64,000 nt of DNA. Source: Limonium bicolor (Eukaryota; Streptophyta; Magnoliopsida; Caryophyllales; Plumbaginaceae). The translations under genes and the position numbers were made by a program. Below the pieces are notes generated by a model. The model had not been told where the DNA came from. It saw nothing but the letters and a program-made list of their open reading frames with translations, and did not search any database. The stretch lies in the NCBI GenBank assembly GCA_023374045.1, contig CM041783.1, positions 98,243,298 to 98,307,297 of the forward strand, in the 5' to 3' direction. Each line of letters begins with the position of its first letter. Position 1 is the stretch's first letter. Positions 1-10,531 of the stretch are shown piece after piece.

Positions 1-899
1 TTGTTGAAGTTTAGTATCAATCTTCTTAGCAGTTTCCTCATTGCCTTTTTCTACCCCCTATATCAAACCACCTCATAAAGGGAATATCATCTGAGATGAG
101 TGACACTTACAAAAGATTAAAGAATTCACGAAATGCTTCAAATCCTGTAGTGGCACCCATTTGTTTGGCTGGTGGTTTGGCACCTCTTTTAGTAACAAAC
201 TCTTACCCACCACAACTTTTAGAATAAGGTCAAGATTTATGTTACTAAACCATTGCTTCATCTCCATAACCAATTTTCCTGATGACTCTCTGCTTTGTTG
301 TTCCGTACCCAAGTACTTTTCTTATAAATCTGCTCAATGGCAATTCTAGTCCTGAATCTCTCACCAGTTTCTTCTCTCTAACCGATGAATTGAAAGAAGC
401 TCAATGGTTGAGATCTTCCGCAACTCACGCCAATAAGGACCATATGGGCCAAAAGCATACATAGCATTGTTGTAACCCATGATCTCAAGTCCTATTGATT
501 TAGGACGGTCAACAAAGACTCTATCATTGGTCTCTAAGCATTCCTTAGCTACCTCCAATTGCTTACAACTAGGACTCGGTGAACACCCATTCGAACGGTG
601 AAGAGTGAGCCATACTACATCAGCCATATTAGATAAAGTTCTGTGGAATAATTGAGATCCACGAAAAGATGAAGTTGACCGATGATTGGCCATGCTCCTT
701 AAACTTCTGGAGGTTGTTTTTTATGACCACTGATATTTGCTACCCTTATAAATAGTAGCATAAACTTAAAAGGACTAAGATGGCAGCAACCACGTACATG
801 TCTCTGCAAATCAAATAATATCATGTCATGAGAATCAAAGTTAAAGAAAGCAAATTCTTTGCAAATTCTTTTGGAAATAAATAAGCAATAAAGAGATAT
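1..899 (-). pseudogene. CYP82-type cytochrome P450 pseudogene, copy A (partial)
   Basis: This is the decayed N-terminal part of a plant cytochrome P450, a heme-thiolate monooxygenase normally anchored in the ER membrane. The minus strand encodes WPIIGHL-type and GPYGPYWRELRKI peptides, and the FVDRPKSIGLEIMGYNNA stretch typical of family CYP82. The start corresponding to copy B lies at about 799. Only the first part of exon 1 is inside the window; the I-helix, ExxR and heme loop would lie to the left of position 1. Reading is broken by several frameshifts. One is an extra G after the ADxYG-region GAT codon near 625, placed directly before a TAG that copy B also has. Others lie near 385 and 160. 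No function is expected. Family assignment rests on recognisable motifs rather than a search. Confidence 0.85.
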
Positions 900-1120
900 G
901 AGATTTATTGAGGTCTAACATCCAAAACTGGACAAGAGAGGAAAAAATTGAAGAAGGTATGGATGGTGTTCACACTATGGATGTTCACACTGTACGGGAC
1001 AAGGCATATATATGGAATTATGAGCTGATTTAATGGAAAGAGTTCAGCAAATCTGAAACTCTAAGGTGCATCAAACAGGAGATGTGGAAGTGGGCAAAAT
1101 AATTCAGGCAACCAGACGAT

Positions 1121-1160
<40 letters not shown>
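1121..1160. repeat. 40-nt G homopolymer
   Basis: An uninterrupted run of 40 G on the plus strand. At the matching place in copy B (about 43236) the sequence is an ordinary purine-rich GAAGGAGGAGAAAAG. The run could be a genuine slippage expansion of that purine stretch or an assembly or sequencing artefact. A G tract of this length could fold as a G-quadruplex. Confidence 0.95.
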
Positions 1161-1161
<1 letters not shown>

Positions 1162-2016
1162 AGTAAAAAATTTCCCAATGTCGACTGCTGGATCATTTGC
1201 CTAGTTACTGTAGCACACTATGTTCTAATATATAAATCAATCAAATTTATAGTAGAGAGAAACATACCACGGCAAGAAAAAATGGGGAATGGTAGGAGTG
1301 TGTCTAAATACTACTACATTCTAAACTGTTGGAAAATATTTGACTCAGGATGCTACTTGCATTTACATAGATAATCTCACAGACAATGGGAACCATCTTC
1401 AGTTCATTAGTCGGATTCGAACAAATATACCACCCAATCCACACCGTTGAGTTCATAATAAAGAATAATTGGGAGGAAGAAGATTGGGAAGAAAAATCAG
1501 TGGAAGAGGTAAGTGACGGCGAGGGCAAAACAAAGTAGAGCGCAAGCGATTCCTTGGTCGATAGTTGAGTCGTCGCTAGTTTCAACTATGTTACTAACGT
1601 TAAAGACGTGCAGGTATTAATCTCCTAAATCAGCTCAATTGCAAGTGTTAATCTCGTCATTTAGCTCAATTGCAAAGTAACTGAAGATGAAATTATTCAT
1701 CACCTTGATATTTTTGTCAAATCTGATCTCTTGTACTTCCCAGCTCCCCTCGTAATCGTTTGAGTCATATTTTAGCAATTGTGGGAATGAGTACATATAT
1801 CCATCTCGAAGGACATGGGCAAGAGATAAGATGTCAGGGGCACTTTGTCTTCTATAAACACCAATCACACGTGCTAAATCACAACGTGTATTACTATATC
1901 TTAGCTTTCGTGCATTGATTTAGTTGTATTAGAGTGTGTATCGTACACGGCAAATAGGCAGTGAAATTCCCGTGGGCATTACCTACCCATGCCATGTGTG
2001 GTTGTTGACAAATTTA

Positions 2017-3547
2017 TGGCTGCGTTCGGACTTGGTATTTCTGTGGTATAAATGTGGCATTTTTGAGTTTAGCATTTTTGATAAAAAAATGTCAAACCGT
2101 CACCTCCGAACAACAATTTCAAAACAGCCACAACTATACTCGCATAAAACACAACAATTTATGCTGCAAATATAAATAAATACAGTAAACAGAGGCGGAG
2201 CCAGAAACTGTAATTAATTAGGGGCGAGAGAATAATTTAATAATATTAATTAATATTTAAAAATTAACTTTTAATAAATTAATATAAATTTTCAATATTT
2301 ACAATTAATTTTTAAAATTATATTATACATTTGACATATAATTAAATTAAAATTAAAATATATAGATTAATATATTATAAATTAGTTTATTTTCCAGTTT
2401 TTATTTTTAGTTTTCTTTTAAAGATTGGTATACTAAATTATAAATAATAAGAATAGTATAGAACACATAGTTTTAAACTAGTAGTGTTTTTCTTATTGTT
2501 TTATTTAGATACGGACACAATAGTCTCTTAAAACTATTACTATCTATCAATTCTAATAAAATATTCTACAGGAAAAGAGCAAACTATAAAAAAATTACGA
2601 TGTAACTTTCAATTATATCAAAATTATTAGAGTACAAAATATTTGTAGTATATTTCAGAAATATCAATTATAAGTATTCAACTTGCTAAGTAATGATTAA
2701 TTAAAAACTTTTTGTACAAACTATTATGGTTTGTCAGTATATCAAAGTTATTATATGTTTTTATACCATGCTAATAATTAAAGAATAATTTTATATGCTA
2801 ATATACGTTATTTTTCATTTCTTGGTATATCTAGTATTAAATTTAAATTTATGTTTTTTGAATTTCATTAAGTAATATTTAATTGAATAGAATTAGTTTT
2901 AACTACAAATATATGTTTAAAATAAATATTTTATCAACAATTGAACAATATAAATAATAAAATAATAAGTGATATCTGTACATATATATTTCGCTTACAA
3001 TCAATTATTTTATTATAGAAAGAATTGATTTTCCATTTCAATGATTTTATTTATTCCATTAAAAATTAAAAATTAAAAATCTTAGTATTAATACATGAAT
3101 GTTATAAATACTAATATATAATCCATAAAATTTTATTTTTATATATAACATCTAATATAACTTGCTCTAAATAAATGATTTATTTCTTTATTTTTCAATA
3201 TATATAAAATTATTTATAAATTAATATGGTATACAGATTATAAATTAATTCACTAAAATATTAATAGAATATAATTATAAATGTTATAATTGATATCTAC
3301 TATATGTTAACTTTATTAATAAAAATTATTTTAAATGTTATATAAAATTTTTAATTGTACACGAAAACGGTAACGCACTGCACAAAACTAAATATTCAAA
3401 ACAGCCAGATGAAACCGCCGCCTGCCGAACACTAGTTTTCAAAACAATCACAAAACAACTAGCAAACTACCACAAAACAGCCAGCCAAAACAACTAGACC
3501 AAAGCAACCACAAGACTACCATGCCGAAAGCGGGGTTTGGTAGCCAG
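2017..3547. mobile_element. Harbinger/PIF-like non-autonomous element (candidate)
   Basis: The left end reads TGGCTGCGTTCGGACTTGG. The right end, reverse-complemented, reads CTGGCTACC, then a short stretch, then GCTTTCGGCATGGTA. After the first block the two ends stay alignable over about 25 bp as imperfect terminal inverted repeats. TTA lies directly outside both ends (2014-2016 and 3548-3550), the target duplication expected of Harbinger-type elements. The inside is extremely AT-rich and non-coding. A single terminus resembling the hAT MITE at 27360 (CAGAGGCGGAGCCAGAAA, 2190-2207) lies within it, which suggests a further degraded insertion whose other end I cannot find. Confidence 0.4.
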
Positions 3548-3550
3548 TTA

Positions 3551-4889
3551 CTGTCGACATAAATTTTTTTAGTCTAATTTTATATAATTTATTTATTACA
3601 AATTTAATTTAATTTATTAAAATTGTTACAATTTTCTTTTATAGTTATTATTTTTAATTAATATGAACCCATTTTAATTTATTATTATTATGAATAGAAA
3701 TAATCAATTACACTTAAAATATTCATTGATGTTGTTAAGTGTCTTTGTTATATACTTATTATTTTTATAAACATATTTTGAACTACACTTGCTTCTAAAA
3801 TATTAATTATATTTATCAACTTTTTCGTTAAAATTAAATTATTGTTCTTGTCTTATCCCTATGTAATTACTTCTATTGTTAATAAATGATGTTTATAAAA
3901 TGTTTTGAACCTTTTTACCACTTAATTTTCAATATATACCCCTTTCCTTTCTCTCTCACTGAAATATCCCTAAAGAATTAAAAATGTAATGATAATTTCA
4001 TTACCCAATACATGTGTAGACGTTATAAATAAGAGAAACAAATTTATATAGACGTTTATATGATTCTAAAGAAATATAAACCTTAATCATATTTATTTAA
4101 ATAATTATATTTTTCAAAAAGGTTGTTTAGCCCTAAATTCTTAAATATTAAGGAATGAAATAATTGAATTGCAAGGATTCTTTAATAATCAATGTTACTA
4201 TGACATGTAATTTCATATATTACATGGGATTATAATATAAATTAACATATTAATGTGTGAAAGACTAGTTAATTTATTAGTTATTTTAGAGATCTTATGG
4301 CATATAATTGAATTAAAAAAATAATTTAGGGCTGTGGTTATTCATTAATCTACACCTGAACACTTGTAGAGGGGCGTGGATTGGCCTAAAGAAAAATATG
4401 TGCTTTATGTAAAGGCTTTTTAATTTAACCCTTGGATTTAACATATTATGATCAATGTTGTACACTATCCAATCTTATGGCAATTTTAGTTAAACTCAAC
4501 AAGATACATTCAGTTTCTGATGAACACCAACATTATAACCACCGAAACAACTTCATCAAAGCTGTAACTCACTTATATCAATGGTAACAACTCTTTATAC
4601 CCAGAATTCAACTCAAATTTGTCAGAAGCATTGGTCAATCGGCCAAACAAGGAATCTATTCAACTCAAACCCATCACAAATTAATACCCTAAATTTTTGA
4701 GCTATATTTTGAGCATATTATATGGTTTTTTATAAATGGAATCCATTTTTAATAGAAAATAATCGAATTTTGTTTTAGAAATAGATCAATAAGATTTTTA
4801 ATGTTATAGTATTAATCCTTGTGATTTTCTGATTAATTTGGCGTATTTGTTTCTTTATTAAAAAGGTTATTATACTAATGATATCATTT
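3551..4889. other. AT-rich intergenic stretch without a gene
   Basis: No coding potential, RNA gene or clear repeat ends were seen. The sequence is AT-rich with short A/T runs throughout. It lies between two transposon-like segments and may itself be old transposon debris. Confidence 0.6.
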
Positions 4890-6243
4890 GAATGGTACTA
4901 ACATATATTGGTAGCTACTTTCAAAATTGCTACTGATTTTTAATGGTACTAACATAGTGGTGTCTATTTTGCTACACAACGACAATGGTAGCTAGATTTT
5001 TAAAACAGTAGCCAAATCGCTATCGCCTGACAAGCAACTGCTACCATTGTAGTAGCTATTTTTATTTCATCTTGGTTTCTTTTTGTAAGAACAATTTAGC
5101 TACCAATGTTGGTAGCTAAATTACGGAATAGCTACTGTAAGATGTGGCTAACTCAATCATGGTAGCTATTGTGCCGCTATTAAAGCATCCTAGCGAAATA
5201 TTTAACTAGTAGCTAAATTGCTACTAAGTTGCTACTAAAAGTTGCTATTATCAAATGATAAGCTAAGTTAATAAAATTGCTACTAACACTCATCACGGTA
5301 TCAAATTATAAAAATGTACATAATATACGATATATTAATGTTTTTAATTACAAAACAACACACAAATTAATAAATTTTGAAAAATAGTAAAGTTACAACA
5401 ATTTAAATTAGTCAATATTATACAGTATTATACATCTATTAAAATTTATAAACTATAATTTATACAATTTACAAAAACAAATATATTATTTAAAAGTTTT
5501 AATTTTCACGTAATGATGTATATTATATTAGTATTTGTAACACTCTATAATAAGACTTAATTATATAAGTAACTTTACATAATATTTATCTTTTTTGTAT
5601 AATTTCTGACATTTCAAAGATTTTAAAAGATATATATGATATTTTTTTTAATTTTTTTATAATTTTTAGCTGATAACATACTAGAATTTTATTAGCTTTA
5701 CTATTTTGGTCGCATTAAATTAATTTGTTATATATATAAATCGGCCATATATCTCGTTTAATTAATTTTAATATATCCCTGGTTTGATCATGTCCTCGAC
5801 AAAAACTTCATTTATTTTACAGTATCACATTAATATATACACGTGTTTTCTATATATACTGGTTTGCTAGTAGCCATTTTGCTACTAATATTTAGTAGCA
5901 ATTTTGTTAACGCTACACTAGTATCGATTTTGTTACTGATGTATTAGTAACGATTTCGCCACTGTTATACTCGAAGCCATTTTTGCTACTGTACACTAGT
6001 AAGCCTTTGGCTCTACATTCTAAAACGGTAGCAATTCTAGCTATAAGCAAAAGTACGTACGCGGCCAAAGCGAAATAGCTACCGCATTCCACACGGTAGC
6101 TATTTTTAATTTAGCCACAGGACCTTGCTACCACTGTATATCAGTAGCTAATTCATAAAATGCAGTAGCCTTCTGGTGTTTGCTACCAAAACTAAGATTA
6201 GCTACTGATACAGTGGTATCTAAATCTGTTTTTTCTTGTAGTA
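4890..6243. mobile_element. CACTA-like element (degenerate, non-autonomous)
   Basis: Two dense clusters of short repeats built on GTAGCTA, GTAGCAATTT and TTGCTACTA, in both orientations, lie at about 4890-5290 and 5860-6240. They flank an AT-rich core. Such subterminal arrays are the binding-site architecture of En/Spm (CACTA) elements. The right edge ends TTTTTTCTTGTAGTA (about 6229-6243). Apart from its last base this is the inverted form of the canonical CACTACAAGAAAA terminus. No matching left terminus was found, so the left boundary is approximate and the element is probably truncated. No transposase reading frame is present. Confidence 0.5.
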
Positions 6244-7195
6244 TGATTTTACCAATTAAAAAACACATATCTATAAATCGTTTTATCATTTGATATTCAT
6301 GCTTTAACCAATTTTAATCCTTCATAATTCCAGTTTAAAAATTAATGAAAAAGAACACTAAACTACTTTTTATCCTTTCGTATTTCCTACTTCCTGAGTT
6401 TCTATAATTCATTCAATCGTTTGATTTTCTTTATCAATTAACCGGATTATATATATATTTTGAAATCAGAGTTCATGGCCATACGTCCATAGCTTAATGC
6501 ATGTGACCTTGTGCATCCACTATGAGGGTAATAAGAATGCTGGAAGTTGCATTACCTGAAGGAATTGGATGGGCAACATAATAGTATTTATTAATAAGAA
6601 TGCATCACTGAATTGTTTCAAGTTAGTATCGGTTGAAGGATAGCGTAAAGGTATTTAATTAATGAAGGTGTGTCACTGAATAGTTGCAAGTGCTGTAGGA
6701 ATATTAGTGCTAGTTAAGTATTTTTTTAATTAGGCACGGTACATACCTAGTGGATGAATGTAAAGTCACGCCGGACTTGTACACGCAGCTATATATATGA
6801 GCAAATCCTTATTGTTATGATCATCATGAACTCAAATATATTCCAAAATCTGGAAGGTGTCTTTTAATTGTTGGGGTTGATGGTGTCTGAAAATTGAAGG
6901 AGTCGATGAATACTTCCAGCCAGTATATATATCTAGATTGGTGTTTCAGAAACATGTAATCAACAGTAGAGCTGGAAATAAAAGTAAGATTGCGCCTTAG
7001 CATCCACAGGAAGTTGATTCATTTTGAGTGCTAAGTCTAGGTAATGTATTTTTTGTATTCGAAGTGGTGGTCTGCTAACTATATTTTTTGTTTTTAGTCA
7101 GTCCGTAATTTGATATCATTACAAGTACCTCAAGTATTTTGGGTAAGTAATAGACTTTATAAGCAAAACAATAGTTCTCTAAACTACATATTCTA
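6244..7195. other. Non-coding stretch, nothing recognised
   Basis: Mixed-composition DNA with no reading frame above noise, no tRNA-like fold and no repeat boundary that I can identify. It separates the CACTA-like element from the foldback element. Confidence 0.6.
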
Positions 7196-7701
7196 CATGC
7201 CCCACCCATGACGTTTGGCGAAGTTTCACATTTCACCCAACGTGGTTTCAAAAATTACTTTCCCCACCCTGTGATTTCCCCGTTTTACATCCATCAACTA
7301 TTTTAATTTGGTTCAATTCAAAGATGCTTAAACGTTGTCCAAATTGATGAAACTTTACATGGATGATGCTAAAGTGATATACTTTGATCTTATGTCAAAT
7401 GTGAAGTTTTTTAAGCTTAAATGTGTCCTGTGGGACCCAATGAAACATGTGATATGTTCATTGGGTCCCACATGTCAAATTTAAGCTTAAAAACTTTACA
7501 TTTCCACTAAACCAAAATATAACACTATTGTCTATGTAAATTTTCATCACTTCGGACAACGTTTAAGCATCTTTTGAATTGAACAAAAATTAGAAAAGTT
7601 GCTAGATGTAAAACAGGGGAAACCATAGGGTGGGGAAAGTAATTTTTAAAACCACATGGGTGGATTGTGAAATTTCGTCAAACATCATGGGTGGGTGCAG
7701 A
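7196..7701. mobile_element. Long foldback MITE, about 500 bp
   Basis: The two halves are imperfect reverse complements almost end to end. The left arm starts CCCCACCCATGACGTTTGGC and the right arm ends with its complement around ATCATGGGTGGGTG. The arms meet near 7450 at a loop containing GATATG, flanked by CCCAATGAACATA-type sequence and its complement. Internal matching blocks include AACGTTGTCC with GGACAACGTT, and AAGCTTAAA on both sides. No target duplication could be fixed. A transcript through it would form a hairpin of about 230 bp per arm. Confidence 0.75.
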
Positions 7702-7719
7702 CGTTATATCGTGAGTGGT

Positions 7720-9261
7720 TTAAGTTGTGTAATTAAAATTAAAGAAAAGAAATTAACCCAAAATATAACGTCGGGCTGCAAACAAATCCCGGTCGCAGTA
7801 GTATATTGAAAATGTAAGCGACCGGATATCCCCAAACCAAAAATAAAAACCCTGTGGTCGCAACGTTTAAGTGATAAGTAAAGAAAAGTAAGCCGACCGG
7901 TTTATATAGGGTCGAACCACGGACTAATGTACATATTATAGTACCTACGCGTGTCACAAAGAGGGGGGATTAATTGACTTGTTACATATAAATAAAAACA
8001 GTTAATAAAATTAACTAAGTAAGCAAATAAACTAGACGGGACTCTGGTTCACATTAATATAATATCTGCTCTTTCATGCTAGGTCTACTGGTTTAATTAT
8101 AAATGTTTGGCAAGATTCCTGTAATTTTCTTAGGTCCGATGAAAACTCATAAGAACTCGTTCACCTGTAAGCAAGGTCCGATGAAAACTCAAGCCAAAGC
8201 CTGCGAACGGCAGAGGAGTGTTGAGGGATTACATTTGCAATTGAGTACTAACTTAAACGATGAAAATAAGTTTCCCCCAGTTTTACGGCTTAATATCAAC
8301 CATCTGTTTCCAACTGATGATGAAATCAAAAACAGACTTAGTAAAGCATTTAATAAATTCATGAGGTTTATTAAAAAGATGGCGAGAAAACCTTTAACCG
8401 AAACAAACTTTATTAAAAACTAAAACAGTAAAACATATTGCATAATTAATACAGATACATAATAATAGATTACAGAGAGTATACTCTAAACTAATGAAAT
8501 GAAAAGAAAACAAATGGAGAAGAAGATTAGAGAGATTAGAATGGAATGAACGAGTGAGTGAAAGTGAAGTGGTACGAAGATGGAATGATGGTGGAATTGG
8601 AACTCCAGGAGGAACCACGGACGGAACCTCTGGAAGGACACCGGTGGTAAGGTGGAATGAAGCTCGTATTTATAGAGGAAGAAGCGCAGAGCAGCAGCTT
8701 CATTGATTGAGCTCGATGATTGCAGCTCCCCATGATTGCAGCTCATTGATTGCGCAGGGGACAGGGCTTGTGCAACGCGTGCGTGATTTCTGGTAGGCGC
8801 CGTCTCAAGTTGCAGAGCGAGTCGGCGTAGAAGATAAACCCATTTACACGTGTCCGCTGGATAAGTGGCGGTCTCCTCTATCTTGTCCGCCTGTTTATCA
8901 AGCGGTTCTCTCTGTCACGTCCGCTCGTAGGAGGCGGTCGCCTCTGTTTCGTCCGCCGCTTATTGGGCGGTACTCTCTATTCCCGTCCTCTCAATATGAG
9001 GCGGTTGCCTCCATTCAGAGTGGTCCGCCCCTTATTGGGGTTGCATGCAAATCATGCATGCATGTCGCGTGAGTTTGTCTATCCCTTATAATATATGTCT
9101 TTGTTTGTCATTTTTCCTACATTTTAACACATATAATACATCAGTTAATATAACAACAAATTATAGGAAAAACCCAAGATAAGTGAGAAACATTACTAAA
9201 AATACTACAATTTATAAGGTGTGATTAAACCCTAATAAGTCTATATGTTTTGCACTTATCA
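7720..9261 (-). mobile_element. Probable LTR of a TGATAAG-class gypsy element
   Basis: The right end (GCACTTATCA, ending 9261) has the same form as the right end of the tRNA-Asp gypsy LTR at 31649, which ends GGCTTATCA. Near the left end, a segment around 7910 (GGTCGAACCACGGACTA) corresponds in position and type to the segment near 11860 of that LTR. The left boundary (about 7720) is uncertain and no matching target duplication was found. No gag or pol sequence adjoins it, so it may be a solo LTR. The frame at 8103-8423 (106 aa) inside it has no recognisable domain. Confidence 0.4.
8852..9040. repeat. 33-bp minisatellite with CCGCC/GGCGG hairpins
   Basis: Six units start at GTCCGC or its variant: 8852, 8885, 8919, 8951, 8984 and 9023, so spacing is 32-39 bp. 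Each holds a GTCCGCC-like block, a TTATxxx linker and a GGCGGT block that can pair with it, followed by a CCTCTNT stretch. The array is GC-rich against an AT-rich background. Confidence 0.75.
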
Positions 9262-9624
9262 GTGGGATATGTAATTTTCCCTAATATATATAAGCATATA
9301 TCACAAACTTTTGTTCGACACATTATTTTCTTATCATGCTATTTGTAATTAATTTATTAGCTTTAGTCGTGCATTTTTATTCATGGATAATGTTAGCATC
9401 TTCAAGCTCAATATTATATTGTTTCACAAAAACAGTTATTTTGATACTTGACTTCCGTACTTGTAAGTTCATGGTATATTATCAAGCTCAATATTATCTT
9501 GTTTCACGATTAGTTTCATAATTAAATATTTTTGGTACTGGCGGACTGCAATGCCTATATGTTCATGGTATATTTTGTATAAGCTTATTCTTTCTCTATG
9601 CATCGCCTTACGGGACGTGTTTTG
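9262..9624. other. Left flank of the copia element, two imperfect repeats
   Basis: No gene. Two imperfect direct repeats of roughly 90 bp are visible. Both contain TCAAGCTCAATATTAT (about 9397 and 9481) and both end in GTTCATGGTATATT (about 9468 and 9560). Confidence 0.55.
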
Positions 9625-9778
9625 TGAGCACTGATTATCATTGTTATTATTATTCAATATAGTACCGTGAGAGAGTTAGACACATAAGTGCCTATTTATA
9701 CAGTATACAATAGTAACGACTATATAAGAGAACTATACAACACTACTAATGAGTATATATGGACTTAATAGTCTAACA
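9625..9778 (-). repeat. Copia 3' LTR
   Basis: Read on the minus strand it begins TGTTAGACTATTAAGTCC, like the 5' LTR. It matches that LTR closely except near its end, where about 11 bp present in the 5' LTR (36646-36656 region) are missing. It ends TGCTCA at 9625. At 154 bp against 165 bp, both LTRs are short for copia. Confidence 0.8.
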
Positions 9779-9795
9779 CCCCCCTCAAGAGCAAC
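9779..9795 (-). promoter_or_regulatory. Copia polypurine tract
   Basis: On the minus strand CTCTTGAGGGGGG lies directly before the TGTTAGAC start of the 3' LTR. This is the expected priming site for plus-strand cDNA. It also encodes the last residues (ALEGG) of the RNase H reading frame. Confidence 0.75.
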
Positions 9796-10440
9796 GCTGT
9801 CTGTGGAGTTGATCTTGTAATAATGTGAGGCCAATATCTCGTATGATTTAGTAAGGAAGTCGGCTAGCTGGTCCTTGTTGGATATGTGACGCACAACAAT
9901 AAGACCTTCTTGAATTTTTTTTTGATAGTTACGGTAGTGGGTAGGTTTCGAACCCAGGATCTTTGGTTTTGGTATACCACTTCTCTACCGACCAAGCCAT
10001 GGGGGCTTGGCAGACCTTCTTGAATTTTTGTCTAACGTAATGGATGTCTATTTCTATGCTTCGTTCGTTGATGCTGAACTGGGTTTTTTCGCAATATAAA
10101 CAGTTGATTTATTGTCGCAGTGGACTGGAATGGGTTAGATTGCTGTGATTCCGAGTTCATGAATCAACCTACTCAACCAAGATAATTCTGCTGTGACAGC
10201 CCGCAATGCTCTGTATTCTGCTTCTACAGAGGAGAGAGGGAGACGCTGTGGTGTTTCTTCGATTTCCAGGATATGGGAGAACCTCCCAGCATAATGTAGT
10301 AACCTGAGACGAGTGGCGTGTTCCTAGCAACCAGCCCAGTCACTGTCGCAGTATGCCAGCAAGGAGAAGTCTGGGGTGTTGTCGCAGTATGCCATCTTTT
10401 GTATTGAGTTTGAGTGATGAAGGGAGAGAGGAGAAACAAA
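9790..10440 (-). pseudogene. Copia RNase H domain (degenerate, split by a SINE)
   Basis: This is the C-terminal RNase H part of the copia polyprotein, which degrades the RNA strand of RNA-DNA hybrids during reverse transcription. Readable pieces on the minus strand are YCDSDWAG, GYYIMLGGSPISWKSKK, SSVEAEYRALRAVTAELSWL, HYVRQK and EGLIVVRHISNKDQLADFLT, spread over different frames. The acidic DSDWA and EAEYRAL motifs that supply catalytic carboxylates survive. Frameshifts lie near 10320 and 10240, and the SINE at 9920-10011 splits the segment just after HYVRQK. It is non-functional. Confidence 0.8.
9920..10011 (-). mobile_element. tRNA-derived SINE, complete, 92 bp
   Basis: On the minus strand it begins TGCCAAGCCCCCATGGC. 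It then shows an A-box-like TGGCTTGGTCGGTAGAG and a B box GGGTTCGAAACC (RNA polymerase III internal promoter), and ends in a short A-rich tail. It is flanked by an 18-bp direct repeat AGACCTTCTTGAATTTTT at 9902-9919 and 10012-10029, a target duplication of the kind LINE-driven retroposition makes. The insertion splits copia RNase H coding sequence, and the protein reading on either side continues across it. At about 92 bp it is very short even for a plant SINE. Confidence 0.85.
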
Positions 10441-10531
10441 GACTGTCATTACCGAATGCTATGTTCTGCCAGAATGTCGGTGTAGAATTTACGCTGTGTG
10501 GTTATCATACCTATAGAATGATGCAAAAAAC

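Larger units (their letters stand above)
1..1980. repeat. Duplicated segment, copy A (CYP82 locus and upstream flank)
   Basis: This stretch matches 42147-46850 in the same orientation. Position 1 aligns with about 42147, and the match continues past the P450 coding region into upstream flank as far as about 1980, which corresponds to about 46850. Copy B is interrupted by a transposon at 43700-46709, so copy A preserves the empty site near 1850. The left end of the duplication lies outside the window. Both copies now sit about 42 kb apart, and most of that distance is transposon sequence. Confidence 0.85.

Noticed and set aside
8103..8423. 106-aa plus-strand frame
   Set aside because: No domain or upstream signals, and it sits inside a probable LTR of opposite orientation.
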